NCBI GenBank assembly: GCA_900548465.1
Contig: URKY01000039.1
Location: forward strand, 1 to 22,714
DNA: 22,714 nt
Source of the DNA: an uncultured Eubacterium sp.
GTDB taxonomy: Bacteria > Bacillota > Clostridia > Lachnospirales > Lachnospiraceae
Direction: 5' to 3'
The notes beneath the pieces were generated by a model that saw only the letters and a program-made list of their open reading frames with translations, was not told the origin of the DNA and searched no databases. Shown piece by piece: positions 1 through 8,752 of the stretch. Positions within the stretch are counted from its first letter, which is position 1; each line of letters starts with the position of its first letter. The position numbers were made by a program, and so were the translations under genes.

Positions 1-75
1 AACAGCCCTTAAATGCTGTATTTATGCGGATAATCGGATTTTCTATATCAAGTTTGGGCAAAACTTGCAAAATAT

Positions 76-1959
76 ATGACGGAATATGGAATAGTATATG
101 ATGATTCAAGTGTCAAAACCATAATGGCAGGTAACGACGAAAAGTCCATAAAAGGAAAGTCACAGGGAAATACTCAATATTCTATTACATATAAAGTAGG
201 TGGTACACAATATAGATATGTTTCTGACTTTGACTATGATAAGTCTGATAAACTGATGGATCAATGTATTTTAGAATATGGAGAGATAAAGGCATTAGAC
301 GACAAGGGAATAATGAAGAACTTAAAAGTTAATTTAAGAGATTTTGCTTCGGATATGGAAGAACAGTATTCTACTGATTATGCAAGTGATTGGAATTCGG
401 AATGGAGTGACTTTTCCCAGGATATTGAAGAGATCTTAAACAATATCGAAGTTTGCAATTTTGGAATAAGCAAAAACATGACTTATGACGACTACACTCA
501 TCAACTGATTGAAAAGTACAATGATGCACCGGAAAATTTATTTGAAAATGAAAGATACAAATTAATGGTTATATGCATATGCATTGCAACGATTATTGCT
601 GCATTGGCAATGTTTATAACGTTGATGGTGTGGGCAGGACACAGAGAGAAAGGTGAGTCAGAAGGACTGCATAAGATTGATAAGTTATGGATTGATTTGT
701 GGCTGATACTCATTTTAGCAGCAGGTGCATACGGAATACCAAAAATGCTGGATATATTGGCGAGCTACTGGAACACCAGCAATCAGTTAGTAGTTAATAT
801 AGTTCTGATTGCTCTTGGCATAATACTGGTTATACTGGTTGAAATGGTGGTTTTAATATGTGAGAGTTTTGTCAGAAGACTGAAATATAAGTCATTAATA
901 AAAACTACTTTGTTAGGAAAAATATGTTCCGGCATAAAAAAGGCAGTTTCCTACATCCTTTTAAATACAAAAACATCAATATTAACCATTGTTTTCGGAG
1001 TGGTATCACTTGTATGGATGCTGGTTGCCCTGAAAATGGCAGCAAATCATAAATTAATCATAGGGGTGATAATGACTATAGTTTTAGTCATTGCCGTGGT
1101 GGCAATTATAGTTAAATTTGCATGTGAATATAACAAAATTGCAGATGGAACAAAAAAAATTGCAGACGGAAACCTTGATTATAAACTGGAAGAAGAATAC
1201 TTCTTTAAAATGAACAAAAAACTCAAGGATGGAATAAATAACATTGGTGACGGATTAAGCAAGGCAGTTGGAGAGAGCCTGAAGAATGAGAGACTGAAAA
1301 CGGAACTGATTACTAACGTGTCTCATGACTTAAAGACTCCGCTGACATCTATAATTAATTATGTGGGGCTGTTGAAAAACGAAGGTGTTGAGAGTGAAAA
1401 TGCTGAAAAGTATCTGGATGTAATAGATAAAAAATCCATGAGACTAAAAAATCTTACAGAGGATTTGGTTGAAGCTTCAAAGCTAAATTCAGACGTTATA
1501 ACTTTCAATAAAGAAAAAATAGATATAGTACAACTCATAAATCAAAGTATAGGGGAATATGAAGAAAAATTTAATGAAAAACAACTTACAATAATGAAGA
1601 ATATTCAGGAAGAACCGGTTTATGTTATGGCTGATGGAAGAAGGACATGGAGAGTTTTTGAAAATCTTTATGGAAATATTTACAAATACGCAATGGAATC
1701 CACCAGAGTATATGTTGATGTAAAATGCACTGAGAAAAAGGTTTACATTGCCGTTAAAAACATTTCAGCCACGCCTCTTGATTTTGATGCCGATGAATTA
1801 ATGGAAAGATTTGTAAGGGGAGACAAATCAAGAACCACAGAAGGAAACGGACTTGGATTATCCATTGCAAAATCTATCGTGGAAAAGCAGGATGGCGAAA
1901 TGAAGATATCTACAGATGGTGATTTATTTAAGGTTGAGATTGTGATGAATAAGAAATAG
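76..1959 (+). CDS. Sensor histidine kinase, 5' end disrupted or missing
   Basis: This is a membrane sensor kinase of a two-component system. It should autophosphorylate on His and pass the phosphate to a response regulator, which is not in the window. Visible in order: a hydrophilic, probably extracytoplasmic stretch (about 1-160), five hydrophobic segments (about 164-187, 204-225, 237-263, 300-320, 326-348), a HAMP-like linker (about 350-385), a HisKA domain with His417 in VSHDLKTPL, and a HATPase_c domain with N-box ENLYGNIYKYA and G2 box GNGLGLSIAK. The ATG at 76 has no ribosome binding site. The same frame stays open upstream to a TAA at 31-33 and still looks protein-like. An N-terminal membrane segment expected before the extracytoplasmic domain is absent, so the true start is probably upstream and frameshifted or deleted. 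The kinase call is firm; the start and integrity are not. Confidence 0.85.
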   Translation: MTEYGIVYDDSSVKTIMAGNDEKSIKGKSQGNTQYSITYKVGGTQYRYVSDFDYDKSDKLMDQCILEYGEIKALDDKGIMKNLKVNLRDFASDMEEQYSTDYASDWNSEWSDFSQDIEEILNNIEVCNFGISKNMTYDDYTHQLIEKYNDAPENLFENERYKLMVICICIATIIAALAMFITLMVWAGHREKGESEGLHKIDKLWIDLWLILILAAGAYGIPKMLDILASYWNTSNQLVVNIVLIALGIILVILVEMVVLICESFVRRLKYKSLIKTTLLGKICSGIKKAVSYILLNTKTSILTIVFGVVSLVWMLVALKMAANHKLIIGVIMTIVLVIAVVAIIVKFACEYNKIADGTKKIADGNLDYKLEEEYFFKMNKKLKDGINNIGDGLSKAVGESLKNERLKTELITNVSHDLKTPLTSIINYVGLLKNEGVESENAEKYLDVIDKKSMRLKNLTEDLVEASKLNSDVITFNKEKIDIVQLINQSIGEYEEKFNEKQLTIMKNIQEEPVYVMADGRRTWRVFENLYGNIYKYAMESTRVYVDVKCTEKKVYIAVKNISATPLDFDADELMERFVRGDKSRTTEGNGLGLSIAKSIVEKQDGEMKISTDGDLFKVEIVMNKK

Positions 1960-1971
1960 AAAAATTATAGG

Positions 1972-2000
1972 TTGACATTGAAAACTACACAGATTATAAT
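1972..2000 (+). promoter_or_regulatory. Consensus promoter of the str operon
   Basis: TTGACA at 1972-1977 and TATAAT at 1995-2000 are both perfect sigma-A consensus hexamers separated by exactly 17 bp. They lie about 95 bp upstream of rpsL, with a start point expected near 2007. It is as strong a promoter as expected for ribosomal protein and elongation factor genes. Confidence 0.9.
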
Positions 2001-2003
2001 GAT

Positions 2004-2038
2004 AGGGCACGCTTAAAAAGGGATTAGTGTGCCCTTTT
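2004..2038 (+). terminator. Hairpin with T-run overlapping the str transcription start
   Basis: AGGGCACGC (2004-2012) pairs with GTGTGCCCT (2027-2035), with one G-U pair and a 14-nt loop, and TTTT follows. It fits a Rho-independent terminator for the upstream kinase transcript. It also begins at the predicted start point of the str promoter, so the str mRNA would keep only part of the 5' arm. It could instead be a leader attenuator. Confidence 0.6.
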
Positions 2039-2093
2039 GAGTGCATGTGTAAGATATTAACACATAATTCTAATAACAGGAGGTGAAAAAGGA

Positions 2094-2513
2094 ATGCCTA
2101 CATTTAACCAGTTAGTAAGAAAAGGACGTCAGACATCAGTTAAGAAGTCAACTGCTCCAGCATTGTTAAAGAGTTATAACTCACTTAACAAGAAGATGAA
2201 GGACACAGCTTCTCCACAGAAGCGTGGTGTTTGTACAGCAGTTAAGACAGCTACACCTAAGAAGCCTAACTCAGCTCTTAGAAAAATAGCCAGAGTTCGT
2301 CTTTCTAATGGTATCGAAGTAACAAGCTACATCCCAGGCGAAGGTCACAACCTTCAGGAACATAGCGTTGTTCTTATCCGTGGTGGTAGAGTAAAAGACT
2401 TACCAGGTACAAGATATCATATCATTAGAGGTACTCTTGATACTGCAGGTGTTGCAAACAGACGCCAGGCACGTTCTAAGTATGGTGCTAAGAGACCTAA
2501 AGCAGGTAAATAG
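2094..2513 (+). CDS. rpsL: 30S ribosomal protein S12
   Basis: S12 is part of the 30S decoding centre and the target of streptomycin-resistance mutations. The 139-residue protein carries the invariant [11 protein letters not shown] segment (54-64), [11 protein letters not shown] (about 82-92) and GGRVKDLPG (97-105). The two streptomycin-determining lysine positions, equivalent to E. coli K42/K43 and K87, are the wild-type lysines here (K56/K57 and K101). The N-terminal extension relative to E. coli (about 20-35) is the usual Firmicute form. An AGGAGG sits just upstream of the ATG. It is the first gene of the str operon, and its TAG stop is followed by a 233-bp gap before rpsG. Confidence 0.98.
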   Translation: MPTFNQLVRKGRQTSVKKSTAPALLKSYNSLNKKMKDTASPQKRGVCTAVKTATPKKPNSALRKIARVRLSNGIEVTSYIPGEGHNLQEHSVVLIRGGRVKDLPGTRYHIIRGTLDTAGVANRRQARSKYGAKRPKAGK

Positions 2514-2640
2514 TACAAATTAGTAGGAGTGACTTGAAAGTCAATCACAGGTTGAATGATTTGTAACGGTTATTAGAATTATGATAAGGCTATACGCCAA
2601 TAAAGTCTAAAGCCGTGAGCAAGGACACAACTTTAGTGAG

Positions 2641-2717
2641 TACCGAAGATCTAATCGCAGGGCCGATAGATTCGGTAACCTGCAAAAAAGAATTCCAAAG
2701 TATAATTTTGGAAATTC
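2641..2717 (+). promoter_or_regulatory. Two tandem hairpins upstream of rpsG, possible S7 autoregulatory site
   Basis: Hairpin 1: TACCGAA (2641-2647) pairs with TTCGGTA (2671-2677), and TCTA/TAGA and TCG/CGA continue the stem inward past two small bulges to a 6-nt loop. Hairpin 2: GAATTCCAAA (2690-2699) pairs with 2707-2717 with one bulged A and a 7-nt loop. The rpsG Shine-Dalgarno sequence (2732-2739) follows directly. In E. coli, S7 represses its operon by binding the rpsL-rpsG intergenic RNA. A similar role here is inferred from position and structure only. Confidence 0.45.
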
Positions 2718-2746
2718 TGTCAAAATTGATTAAGGAGGGAAGTAAC

Positions 2747-3217
2747 GTGCCACGTAAAGGACATACTCAGAAAAGAGAAATTTTAGCAGATCCAATGTAT
2801 GGTAGTGTTGTAGTTACAAAGCTTATCAACAACATTATGTTAGATGGTAAGAAAGGTGTAGCTCAGAAAATCGTTTATGGTGCATTCGATAAGGTTGCAG
2901 CAGAAACAGGAAAAGATGCTATCGAAGTGTTTGAAGAAGCTATGAATAACGTTATGCCTGCTTTAGAAGTTAAGGCTAGACGTATCGGTGGTGCTACTTA
3001 TCAGGTTCCTATTGAGGTTAGACCTGAAAGAAGACAGGCTTTAGGACTTCGTTGGATTACATTGTATTCTCGTCAGAGAAGCGAAAAGACAATGGTAGAC
3101 AGATTAGCTAACGAAATTATGGATGCCGCTAACAATACTGGTTCATCAGTTAAGAAGCGTGAAGACATGCATAAGATGGCTGAAGCAAACAAGGCTTTTG
3201 CTCATTATCGTTTCTAA
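2747..3217 (+). CDS. rpsG: 30S ribosomal protein S7
   Basis: S7 binds the 3' major domain of 16S rRNA and nucleates assembly of the 30S head. The frame is open back to 2615, but the start is taken as the GTG at 2747. That start follows AAGGAGGG (2732-2739) with good spacing and gives 156 residues, the standard S7 length, beginning [11 protein letters not shown] (initiator Met). Conserved S7 segments seen are DPMYGS, the [12 protein letters not shown] region, [13 protein letters not shown] and RRQALGLRW. Residues encoded upstream of the GTG are not ribosomal-protein-like and overlap the two predicted hairpins. It is the second gene of the str operon, 40 bp before fusA. Confidence 0.96.
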   Translation: MPRKGHTQKREILADPMYGSVVVTKLINNIMLDGKKGVAQKIVYGAFDKVAAETGKDAIEVFEEAMNNVMPALEVKARRIGGATYQVPIEVRPERRQALGLRWITLYSRQRSEKTMVDRLANEIMDAANNTGSSVKKREDMHKMAEANKAFAHYRF

Positions 3218-3257
3218 TTTTTTAGTAAATGAACAATAAATCAAGGAGGAAAAAATC

Positions 3258-5375
3258 TTGGCTGGAAGAGAATATCCATTAGAGAGAACAAGAAACATTG
3301 GTATTATGGCTCATATTGATGCCGGTAAGACTACATTAACAGAACGTATCTTATATTATACCGGTGTAAACTATAAAATCGGTGAAACTCATGATGGTGC
3401 TTCTACAATGGACTGGATGGAGCAGGAACAGGAAAGAGGTATAACAATTACTTCAGCTGCTACAACATGTCATTGGACATTGGAAGATCATCATAAGCCA
3501 AAGGCTGGAGCGTTAGAACATCGTATCAACATCATTGATACACCGGGACACGTTGACTTCACAGTAGAAGTTGAGCGTTCACTTCGTGTATTAGACGGTG
3601 CTGTTGGTGTATTTGATGCTAAGGCAGGTGTTGAGCCACAGTCAGAAAACGTATGGCGTCAGGCTGACACATATAATGTACCACGTATGGCATTCATCAA
3701 TAAGATGGATAAAATGGGTGCAGATTTCTTTTATTCAGTTCAGACAATTATCGATCGTTTAGGAAAGAATGCTATTCCTGTACAGATCCCTATCGGTAAA
3801 GAAGATGATTTCATCGGATTAATCGATTTGTTTGAAATGGAAGCATATTATTACAAAGATGATAAGGGTGAAGATATCGAAATCACAGCTATTCCTGATG
3901 ATCTTAAGGATCTTGCAGATGAATGGCATGAAAATCTTGTTGAAAAGATTTGTGAATTAGATGATGACCTTATGATGCAGTATCTTGAAGGAGAAGAACC
4001 TTCTATCGATGATATGAAGGCTGCTCTTAGAAAGGGTACTATCGCATGTGAAGCAGTTCCTGTATTCTGTGGTTCTGCTTACAAGAACAAAGGTGTTCAG
4101 AAGATGTTAGACGGCGTTATTGAATATATGCCAGCTCCAACAGACATCCCTGACATTACAGGTGTTGATGAAGATGGTAATGAAGTAGTTCGTCATTCAT
4201 CTGACGAAGAACCATTCTCAGCTTTAGCATTTAAGATTATGACTGACCCATTCGTTGGTAAGTTAGCATTCTTCAGAGTTTACTCTGGTACAATGAACTC
4301 AGGTTCATACGTATTAAATGCAACAAAGAACAAAAAAGAACGTGTAGGCCGTATCGTTCAGATGCATGCTAATAAGCGTTCAGAAATAGATAAAGTATAT
4401 TCAGGAGATATTGCAGCAGCAGTTGGTTTCAAAATCACCACAACAGGTGATACAATCTGTGACGAACAGCATCCTGTAATTCTTGAATCTATGGAATTCC
4501 CAGAGCCGGTTATCGAGCTTGCTATCGAGCCTAAGACAAAGAATGATCAGGGTAAGATGGGTGAAGCATTATCTAAGTTGGCTGAAGAAGATCCAACATT
4601 TAGAGCTCACACAGATACAGAAACAGGTCAGACAATTATCGCCGGAATGGGTGAGCTTCACTTAGACGTTATCGTAGATCGTCTTCTTCGTGAGTTTAAG
4701 GTAGAAGCTAACGTTGGTGCACCTCAGGTTGCATACAAGGAAACATTTACAAAAGCGGTTGACGTTGACAGCAAATATGCTAAGCAGTCAGGTGGTCGTG
4801 GACAGTATGGTCACTGTAAAGTTAAATTTGAGCCTATGGATCCAAACGGTGAAGAAACATTCAAGTTTGAATCTACAGTAGTTGGTGGTAACATTCCTAA
4901 GGAATACATCCCAGCTGTTGGTGAAGGTATCGAAGAAGCTGCACAGTCAGGTATTGTTGCAGGATTCCCGGTACTTGGTGTACATGCTACAGTTTATGAT
5001 GGATCATACCATGAAGTCGATTCTTCAGAAATGGCATTCCACATTGCCGGTTCTATGGCATTTAAGGAAGCTATGCAGAAGGCAGATCCTGTTTTACTTG
5101 AGCCTATCATGAAGGTTGAAGTAACAATGCCTGAAGAATACATGGGTGATGTTATCGGAAGCTTAAACGCTAAGCGTGGACAGATCGAGGGTATGGACGA
5201 TATCGGTGGTGGAAAGATTGTTAGAGCATACGTCCCATTGGCAGAAATGTTCGGTTACTCAACAGAACTTCGTTCAGCTACTCAGGGTCGTGGTAACTAC
5301 TCAATGTTCTTTGAGAAGTATCAGGCAGCTCCAAAGTCTGTTCAGGATAAAATTGCTACAGCAAGAGCAAAATAA
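3258..5375 (+). CDS. fusA: Elongation factor G (TTG start)
   Basis: EF-G is the GTPase that drives ribosomal translocation and, with RRF, recycling. The 705-residue protein has the full family length. GTPase motifs are visible: G1 AHIDAGKT (about 18-25), switch I with [10 protein letters not shown]3 DTPGHVDF, and G4 [10 protein letters not shown]. The later domains include the domain IV loop region around [12 protein letters not shown]. The start is the TTG at 3258, preceded at about 8 bp by AAGGAGG; no in-frame ATG fits the conserved N-terminus. It is the last gene of the str transcript before the separate tuf promoter. Small overlapping frames inside it are not genes. Confidence 0.98.
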   Translation: MAGREYPLERTRNIGIMAHIDAGKTTLTERILYYTGVNYKIGETHDGASTMDWMEQEQERGITITSAATTCHWTLEDHHKPKAGALEHRINIIDTPGHVDFTVEVERSLRVLDGAVGVFDAKAGVEPQSENVWRQADTYNVPRMAFINKMDKMGADFFYSVQTIIDRLGKNAIPVQIPIGKEDDFIGLIDLFEMEAYYYKDDKGEDIEITAIPDDLKDLADEWHENLVEKICELDDDLMMQYLEGEEPSIDDMKAALRKGTIACEAVPVFCGSAYKNKGVQKMLDGVIEYMPAPTDIPDITGVDEDGNEVVRHSSDEEPFSALAFKIMTDPFVGKLAFFRVYSGTMNSGSYVLNATKNKKERVGRIVQMHANKRSEIDKVYSGDIAAAVGFKITTTGDTICDEQHPVILESMEFPEPVIELAIEPKTKNDQGKMGEALSKLAEEDPTFRAHTDTETGQTIIAGMGELHLDVIVDRLLREFKVEANVGAPQVAYKETFTKAVDVDSKYAKQSGGRGQYGHCKVKFEPMDPNGEETFKFESTVVGGNIPKEYIPAVGEGIEEAAQSGIVAGFPVLGVHATVYDGSYHEVDSSEMAFHIAGSMAFKEAMQKADPVLLEPIMKVEVTMPEEYMGDVIGSLNAKRGQIEGMDDIGGGKIVRAYVPLAEMFGYSTELRSATQGRGNYSMFFEKYQAAPKSVQDKIATARAK

Positions 5376-5407
5376 TTCACAAATATTTAACTATTAATTT
5401 AAGATAA

Positions 5408-5453
5408 AGGCTTGAAAATATTCTCATTATCCAATATAATGGGAATCAAGCCT
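5408..5453. repeat. Long inverted repeat enclosing the tuf promoter
   Basis: AGGCTTGA (5408-5415) is matched by its exact reverse complement at 5446-5453. Inside, TTCTCATTAT (5421-5430) pairs with ATAATGGGAA (5436-5445) with one G-U pair and a 5-nt loop; a 5-nt bulge separates the two stem parts. Both promoter hexamers lie inside the structure. No T-run follows on the plus strand, so it is not an ordinary fusA terminator. Confidence 0.7.
5412..5440 (+). promoter_or_regulatory. tuf promoter
   Basis: TTGAAA (5412-5417) and TATAAT (5435-5440) are separated by 17 bp. The predicted start is near 5447, giving an untranslated leader of about 70 nt. That leader holds a small GACC-GTAA-GGTC hairpin (5465-5476) with a GNRA-type loop, then the AGGAGG of tuf (5501-5506). 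It would allow EF-Tu to be made independently of the str transcript. Confidence 0.85.
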
Positions 5454-5515
5454 ATGTAAAAAAAGACCGTAAGGTCAGATTATTAAATTTATTATTTTTT
5501 AGGAGGATTACAAAA

Positions 5516-6703
5516 ATGGCAAAAGCTAAGTTTGAAAGAACAAAACCACATTGTAATATTGGTACAATCGGACATGTCGATCATGGTAAAACAACATTAA
5601 CAGCAGCTATCACAAAAGTACTCTCAGAAAGAGTTGAAGGAAATGACGCTGTTGATTTTGCTAACATCGATAAGGCTCCAGAAGAAAGAGAAAGAGGTAT
5701 CACAATCTCTACAGCTCACGTTGAATACGAAACAAAGAAGAGACATTACGCTCACGTTGACTGTCCAGGCCATGCTGACTATGTAAAGAACATGATCACA
5801 GGTGCTGCTCAGATGGACGGTGCTATCCTTGTTGTTGCTGCTACTGACGGTGTTATGGCTCAGACAAAAGAGCACATCTTACTTTCACGTCAGGTAGGTG
5901 TTCCAAAAATCGTTGTATTCTTAAACAAGTGTGATATGGTAGACGATGAAGAACTTCTTGAATTAGTTGAAATGGACGTTACAGAAATTCTTGAAGAATA
6001 TGGTTTTGAAGATTCACCAATCATCAAAGGTTCAGCTCTTAAGGCTCTTGAAGATCCATCATCAGAATGGGGCGACAAGATCATGGAACTTATGGATGCA
6101 GTAGATGAATACTTCCCAGATCCAGAAAGAGATACAGATAAGCCTTTCTTAATGCCAGTAGAAGACGTATTCACAATCACAGGTCGTGGTACTGTTGCTA
6201 CAGGTAGAGTAGAAAGAGGAACACTTCACTTAAACGATGAAGTTGAAATCATTGGTGTTAAGGAAGAAACACAGAAGACAGTTATTACAGGTATCGAAAT
6301 GTTCAGAAAGCTTCTTGATGAAGCTCAGGCTGGTGATAACATTGGTGCTCTTTTAAGAGGTATCAACAGAGACCAGATCGAAAGAGGACAGGTACTTGCT
6401 AAACCTGGTACAGTAACATGTCATAGAAAGTTTACAGCTCAGGTTTACGTATTAACAAAGGATGAAGGTGGACGTCATACTCCTTTCTTCAACAACTACA
6501 GACCACAGTTCTACTTCAGAACAACTGACGTAACAGGTGTTTGTGAATTACCAGCTGGTGTAGAAATGTGTATGCCTGGTGATAACGTAGAAATCACAGT
6601 TGAACTTATTCACCCAATCGCTATGGAACAGGGTCTTGGATTCGCTATCCGTGAAGGTGGTAGAACAGTAGGTTCAGGTAAGGTTGCTACAATCGTTGAA
6701 TAA
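5516..6703 (+). CDS. tuf: Elongation factor Tu
   Basis: EF-Tu is the GTPase that delivers aminoacyl-tRNA to the ribosomal A site. The 395-residue protein is full length. Motifs: G1 GHVDHGKT (about 18-25), switch [11 protein letters not shown]3 DCPGHADY, G4 NKCDMVDD, G5 GSALKAL. Beta-barrel domains II and III follow, including [14 protein letters not shown] and the C-terminal [15 protein letters not shown]. The ATG lies 9 bp after AGGAGG. It has its own promoter and terminator. The downstream flank of this gene is where the mobilizable element has inserted. Confidence 0.98.
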   Translation: MAKAKFERTKPHCNIGTIGHVDHGKTTLTAAITKVLSERVEGNDAVDFANIDKAPEERERGITISTAHVEYETKKRHYAHVDCPGHADYVKNMITGAAQMDGAILVVAATDGVMAQTKEHILLSRQVGVPKIVVFLNKCDMVDDEELLELVEMDVTEILEEYGFEDSPIIKGSALKALEDPSSEWGDKIMELMDAVDEYFPDPERDTDKPFLMPVEDVFTITGRGTVATGRVERGTLHLNDEVEIIGVKEETQKTVITGIEMFRKLLDEAQAGDNIGALLRGINRDQIERGQVLAKPGTVTCHRKFTAQVYVLTKDEGGRHTPFFNNYRPQFYFRTTDVTGVCELPAGVEMCMPGDNVEITVELIHPIAMEQGLGFAIREGGRTVGSGKVATIVE

Positions 6704-6725
6704 TTAAAATCAATCTAAAAACTTT

Positions 6726-6762
6726 AGCTCAGCCCTTTATTTATAAGGGGTTGAGCTTTTTT
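6726..6762 (+). terminator. Rho-independent terminator of tuf
   Basis: AGCTCA (6726-6731) pairs with TGAGCT (6752-6757), and CCCTT with AAGGG continues the stem. TTTTTT follows. It lies 22 bp after the tuf stop codon. Confidence 0.9.
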
Positions 6763-6785
6763 AGTTTTTAGACTCAAATTCCCCG

Positions 6786-6834
6786 TGCACTTGTTTTGCA
6801 CTTAAAAACTGCTTGTGCACTTAACAATGCACTT
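6786..6834. repeat. Left-end integrase arm-type repeats (attL side)
   Basis: TGCACTT occurs four times in the same orientation at 6786, 6797, 6816 and 6828, immediately beyond the 3' end of the integrase gene. The same heptamer occurs twice near the other end of the element. Clusters of short direct repeats at both ends of an element are what tyrosine integrases of the Tn916/lambda type bind with their N-terminal domain. Confidence 0.6.
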
Positions 6835-6838
6835 TGTG

Positions 6839-7917
6839 TTACGCAGTTTTCGCGTAAATCTTATGCCCGTTATCGTGTGCAGCCTCCATCATATCAACCA
6901 ATTCCTGCTGTTTGTTAGGATATAGATGGGAATAGGTATTTAGGGTTGTCTGGACTTTCTCATGTCCAAGTCGTTCTGATATGAGAAGTGGAGAACAATC
7001 TAAATGAATTAGATAACTTGCGTGAGAGTGTCGCAAATCGTGAATTCTGATTTTCTTAATGCCGGTAGCCTTGCAGGCTCTCGTGATACATCCGTTAATA
7101 TAACTTTTGGTAAATGGAAAGATTCTTTCTTTATCCGTAATACCGAAAAGTGAATCTACATATTCTTTTAATTCATTCATAACAAATGCCGGCATGGCAA
7201 CTGTTCTGACACTTTTAGGAGTTTTTGGACTTGTGATAATGTCTTTACCACCGGCACGTCTTAAATTCTTTGAAATGGAGATTTTGTTATTTTCAAAATC
7301 TATATCTTCTAAAGTCAGAGCCAGAAACTCGCCACATCTAAATCCCGAATAGTAGAATATCTGAAACATAATGTGTGCCGTCCTATCGGTAACAGAAGTG
7401 ATAATGTTTTCATATTCTTCAATAGTCCAGAAGTTTACAACAGTTGTACGCTTCCCCATTGAGCCAGCCTTGTGGCATGGATTAGAGGGAAGGTCGTAGT
7501 AGTTGACTGCAAAGTTTAAAATTGAAACAATCATATTGTTAATTCGTAAGAGATAGGCATCCGAATAACCTTTGTTAATCATTTCCGTCTGCCATGCTCT
7601 GATATCCTTTGCAGTAATCTTGTTTATCGCTTTTTTGCCGAAGTAGGGAAGAATAAGTTTTCTGAATACTGTTCTGTACCCATCAACCGTATTTTCCTTA
7701 TAACGAGAACACATATCTTTAATGTAGATATCATACAACGACTGAAACGTCATATCTGAACTTCCGTGTATCTGTTTTAGAAAATCATTTTCCCAGTTCT
7801 TTGCATCTCTCTGTAATTTGAAACCTCTTTTAAAGGCTTGTTTTCTTTTCCGTGAATGTCCGTGTAATAACATCGGACAAACCATGAATTTCGTTCTTCG
7901 TCTTTGTATACTGGCAT
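6839..7917 (-). CDS. int: Tn916-type tyrosine integrase with N-terminal frameshift
   Basis: This is a tyrosine recombinase that would catalyse element integration and excision. Intact in one frame from 7885 is the core-binding SAM-like domain (for example KENTVDGYRTVFRKLILPYF) and the catalytic domain. Catalytic residues visible are Arg in GFRCGEF, Lys in the SPKTPKSVRTV strand, HDLRHSHAS, LGHEKV and the Tyr in TLNTYSHL. The expected N-terminal arm-binding domain starts at an ATG at 7917 (MPVYKDEERNSWFVRCYYT) behind AGGGTGG, but in another frame. One A appears to be missing from the A-run at 7846-7849, where GKRKQ should be read. The ATG at 7885 has no ribosome binding site and lacks the arm-binding sheet. 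The gene lies 10 bp after the repressor gene. It is frameshifted unless this is a sequencing error or slippage. Confidence 0.85.
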
Positions 7918-7927
7918 TTATCCACCC

Positions 7928-8413
7928 TTATTGCTTGGTGGAAGATTCCTTAATCTGTTTGACGATAAGTTTGAACTGTTCTTTCTGAAAATCCATTATT
8001 CGCGATAATTCAGTTTCACTTACAGGGTAAGTTTGATTATCAATCTTTAATAAATAGGATGAAATTTCTTCACCACTATCTTTCTTGATTTTACAAGATT
8101 CACATTCAAACTTTGAAAGTTTAAGCCAATCGATATAGACATCAAGACCATGTTCATAAAATCCGTCCACTACGGTGCGGTAAAAACCATCTTCTGTAGG
8201 AAGGAAATCGTTAACTGAACAATCCAAAGCTTCTGCAATGGCAATCATCTGGTTAATACCAGGAGTACGATCGCCCTGTTCATATTTGGAAATAGTCCCA
8301 ACTTTCAGTCCGACAAGATTTGCTAAATCTTCCTGAAGCAATCCTTTCTTCTTTCTTAATTGTTTAATGTTTTGTCCGATTAATTTCTTTTCATCTTTGT
8401 TCAATTCTGTCAT
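7928..8413 (-). CDS. Xre-family HTH repressor of the element
   Basis: A DNA-binding regulator of 161 residues. The N-terminal HTH_XRE domain (about 10-70) reads IGQNIKQLRKKKGLLQEDLA, then GTISKYEQGDRTPG. The C-terminal half (about 75-161) is not recognised and contains a CESC pair. The ATG follows GAGGAGGTGAG. It is transcribed with the integrase in the minus direction and faces the mobilization genes, the usual position of an immunity/maintenance repressor in such elements. TATCAC/GTGATA half sites in its own promoter region suggest autoregulation and control of the divergent genes. Confidence 0.88.
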   Translation of the reverse strand: MTELNKDEKKLIGQNIKQLRKKKGLLQEDLANLVGLKVGTISKYEQGDRTPGINQMIAIAEALDCSVNDFLPTEDGFYRTVVDGFYEHGLDVYIDWLKLSKFECESCKIKKDSGEEISSYLLKIDNQTYPVSETELSRIMDFQKEQFKLIVKQIKESSTKQ

Positions 8414-8440
8414 GATTTCTCACCTCCTCAAAACAATACT

Positions 8441-8490
8441 ATCACATGAAAGAGTGATAAATTATAAAAACTAGCAAATAACCATCACAA
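8441..8490. promoter_or_regulatory. Divergent control region: repressor promoter and operator
   Basis: Minus-strand promoter: TTGTGA (complement of 8485-8490) and TATAAT (complement of 8461-8466) with an 18-bp spacer. A palindrome TATCAC-N8-GTGATA at 8441-8460 covers the predicted start point, and a third ATCAC half site (8484-8488) overlaps the -35. This arrangement suits binding by the adjacent Xre protein. Binding is inferred. Confidence 0.6.
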
Positions 8491-8524
8491 TATGTGGGAG
8501 TTGCAAAGAAGGGAGGAATATAGT

Positions 8525-8704
8525 ATGAGAGAAAAATATGTGGATGCTAATGAACTGGTACAGACATTAGGAATATGCAAAAGCAAGGCTTACGCAATTA
8601 TCCGAAAGCTAAACAGGGAATTGGAAAAACAGGGGTACATTACAATAGCCGGTAAATGCCCCAGAAAGTATTTTGAAGAAAAATACTACGGTTACGGAAG
8701 TTAG
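8525..8704 (+). CDS. Small HTH protein, excisionase-like
   Basis: A 59-residue protein starting at the ATG at 8525, which follows GGGAGG (8512-8517); an earlier in-frame ATG at 8492 lacks a ribosome binding site. Residues 6-30 (DANELVQTLGICKSKAYAII) form a MerR/excisionase-type helix-turn-helix, followed by a wing-like segment ending in PRKYFEEKYYG. Such small HTH proteins are common beside Xre and int genes in Firmicute integrative elements, where they act as excisionases or regulators; which applies here is unknown. The TAG stop is immediately followed in frame by TAA and then by TGA two codons later. Confidence 0.8.
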   Translation: MREKYVDANELVQTLGICKSKAYAIIRKLNRELEKQGYITIAGKCPRKYFEEKYYGYGS

Positions 8705-8721
8705 TAAAAATGACTTCCGTA
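8693..8721 (+). repeat. Inverted repeat across the HTH gene stop codon
   Basis: TACGGAAGT (8693-8701) and ACTTCCGTA (8713-8721) are a perfect 9-bp inverted repeat with an 11-nt spacer. No T-run follows, so it is more likely an RNA processing or stability hairpin, or a protein-binding site, than a terminator. Confidence 0.5.
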
Positions 8722-8752
8722 AAATTACAAGTGAATGAAAGAGGGTGAAAGC

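Noticed and set aside
2250..2420. Streptomycin-resistance mutations in S12
   Set aside because: The relevant lysines (K56/K57 and K101) are wild type.
2552..2585. Internal promoter between rpsL and rpsG
   Set aside because: TTGAAT and TATGAT are 22 bp apart, too far for a sigma-A promoter, and no better pair is visible.
2615..2746. N-terminal extension of rpsG from an upstream in-frame start
   Set aside because: The GTG at 2747 has an ideal ribosome binding site and gives the standard 156-residue S7; the upstream stretch overlaps the hairpins and is not S7-like.
4483..5397. Three plus-strand open frames overlapping fusA in another frame
   Set aside because: Out-of-frame shadows of the conserved EF-G gene without start signals.
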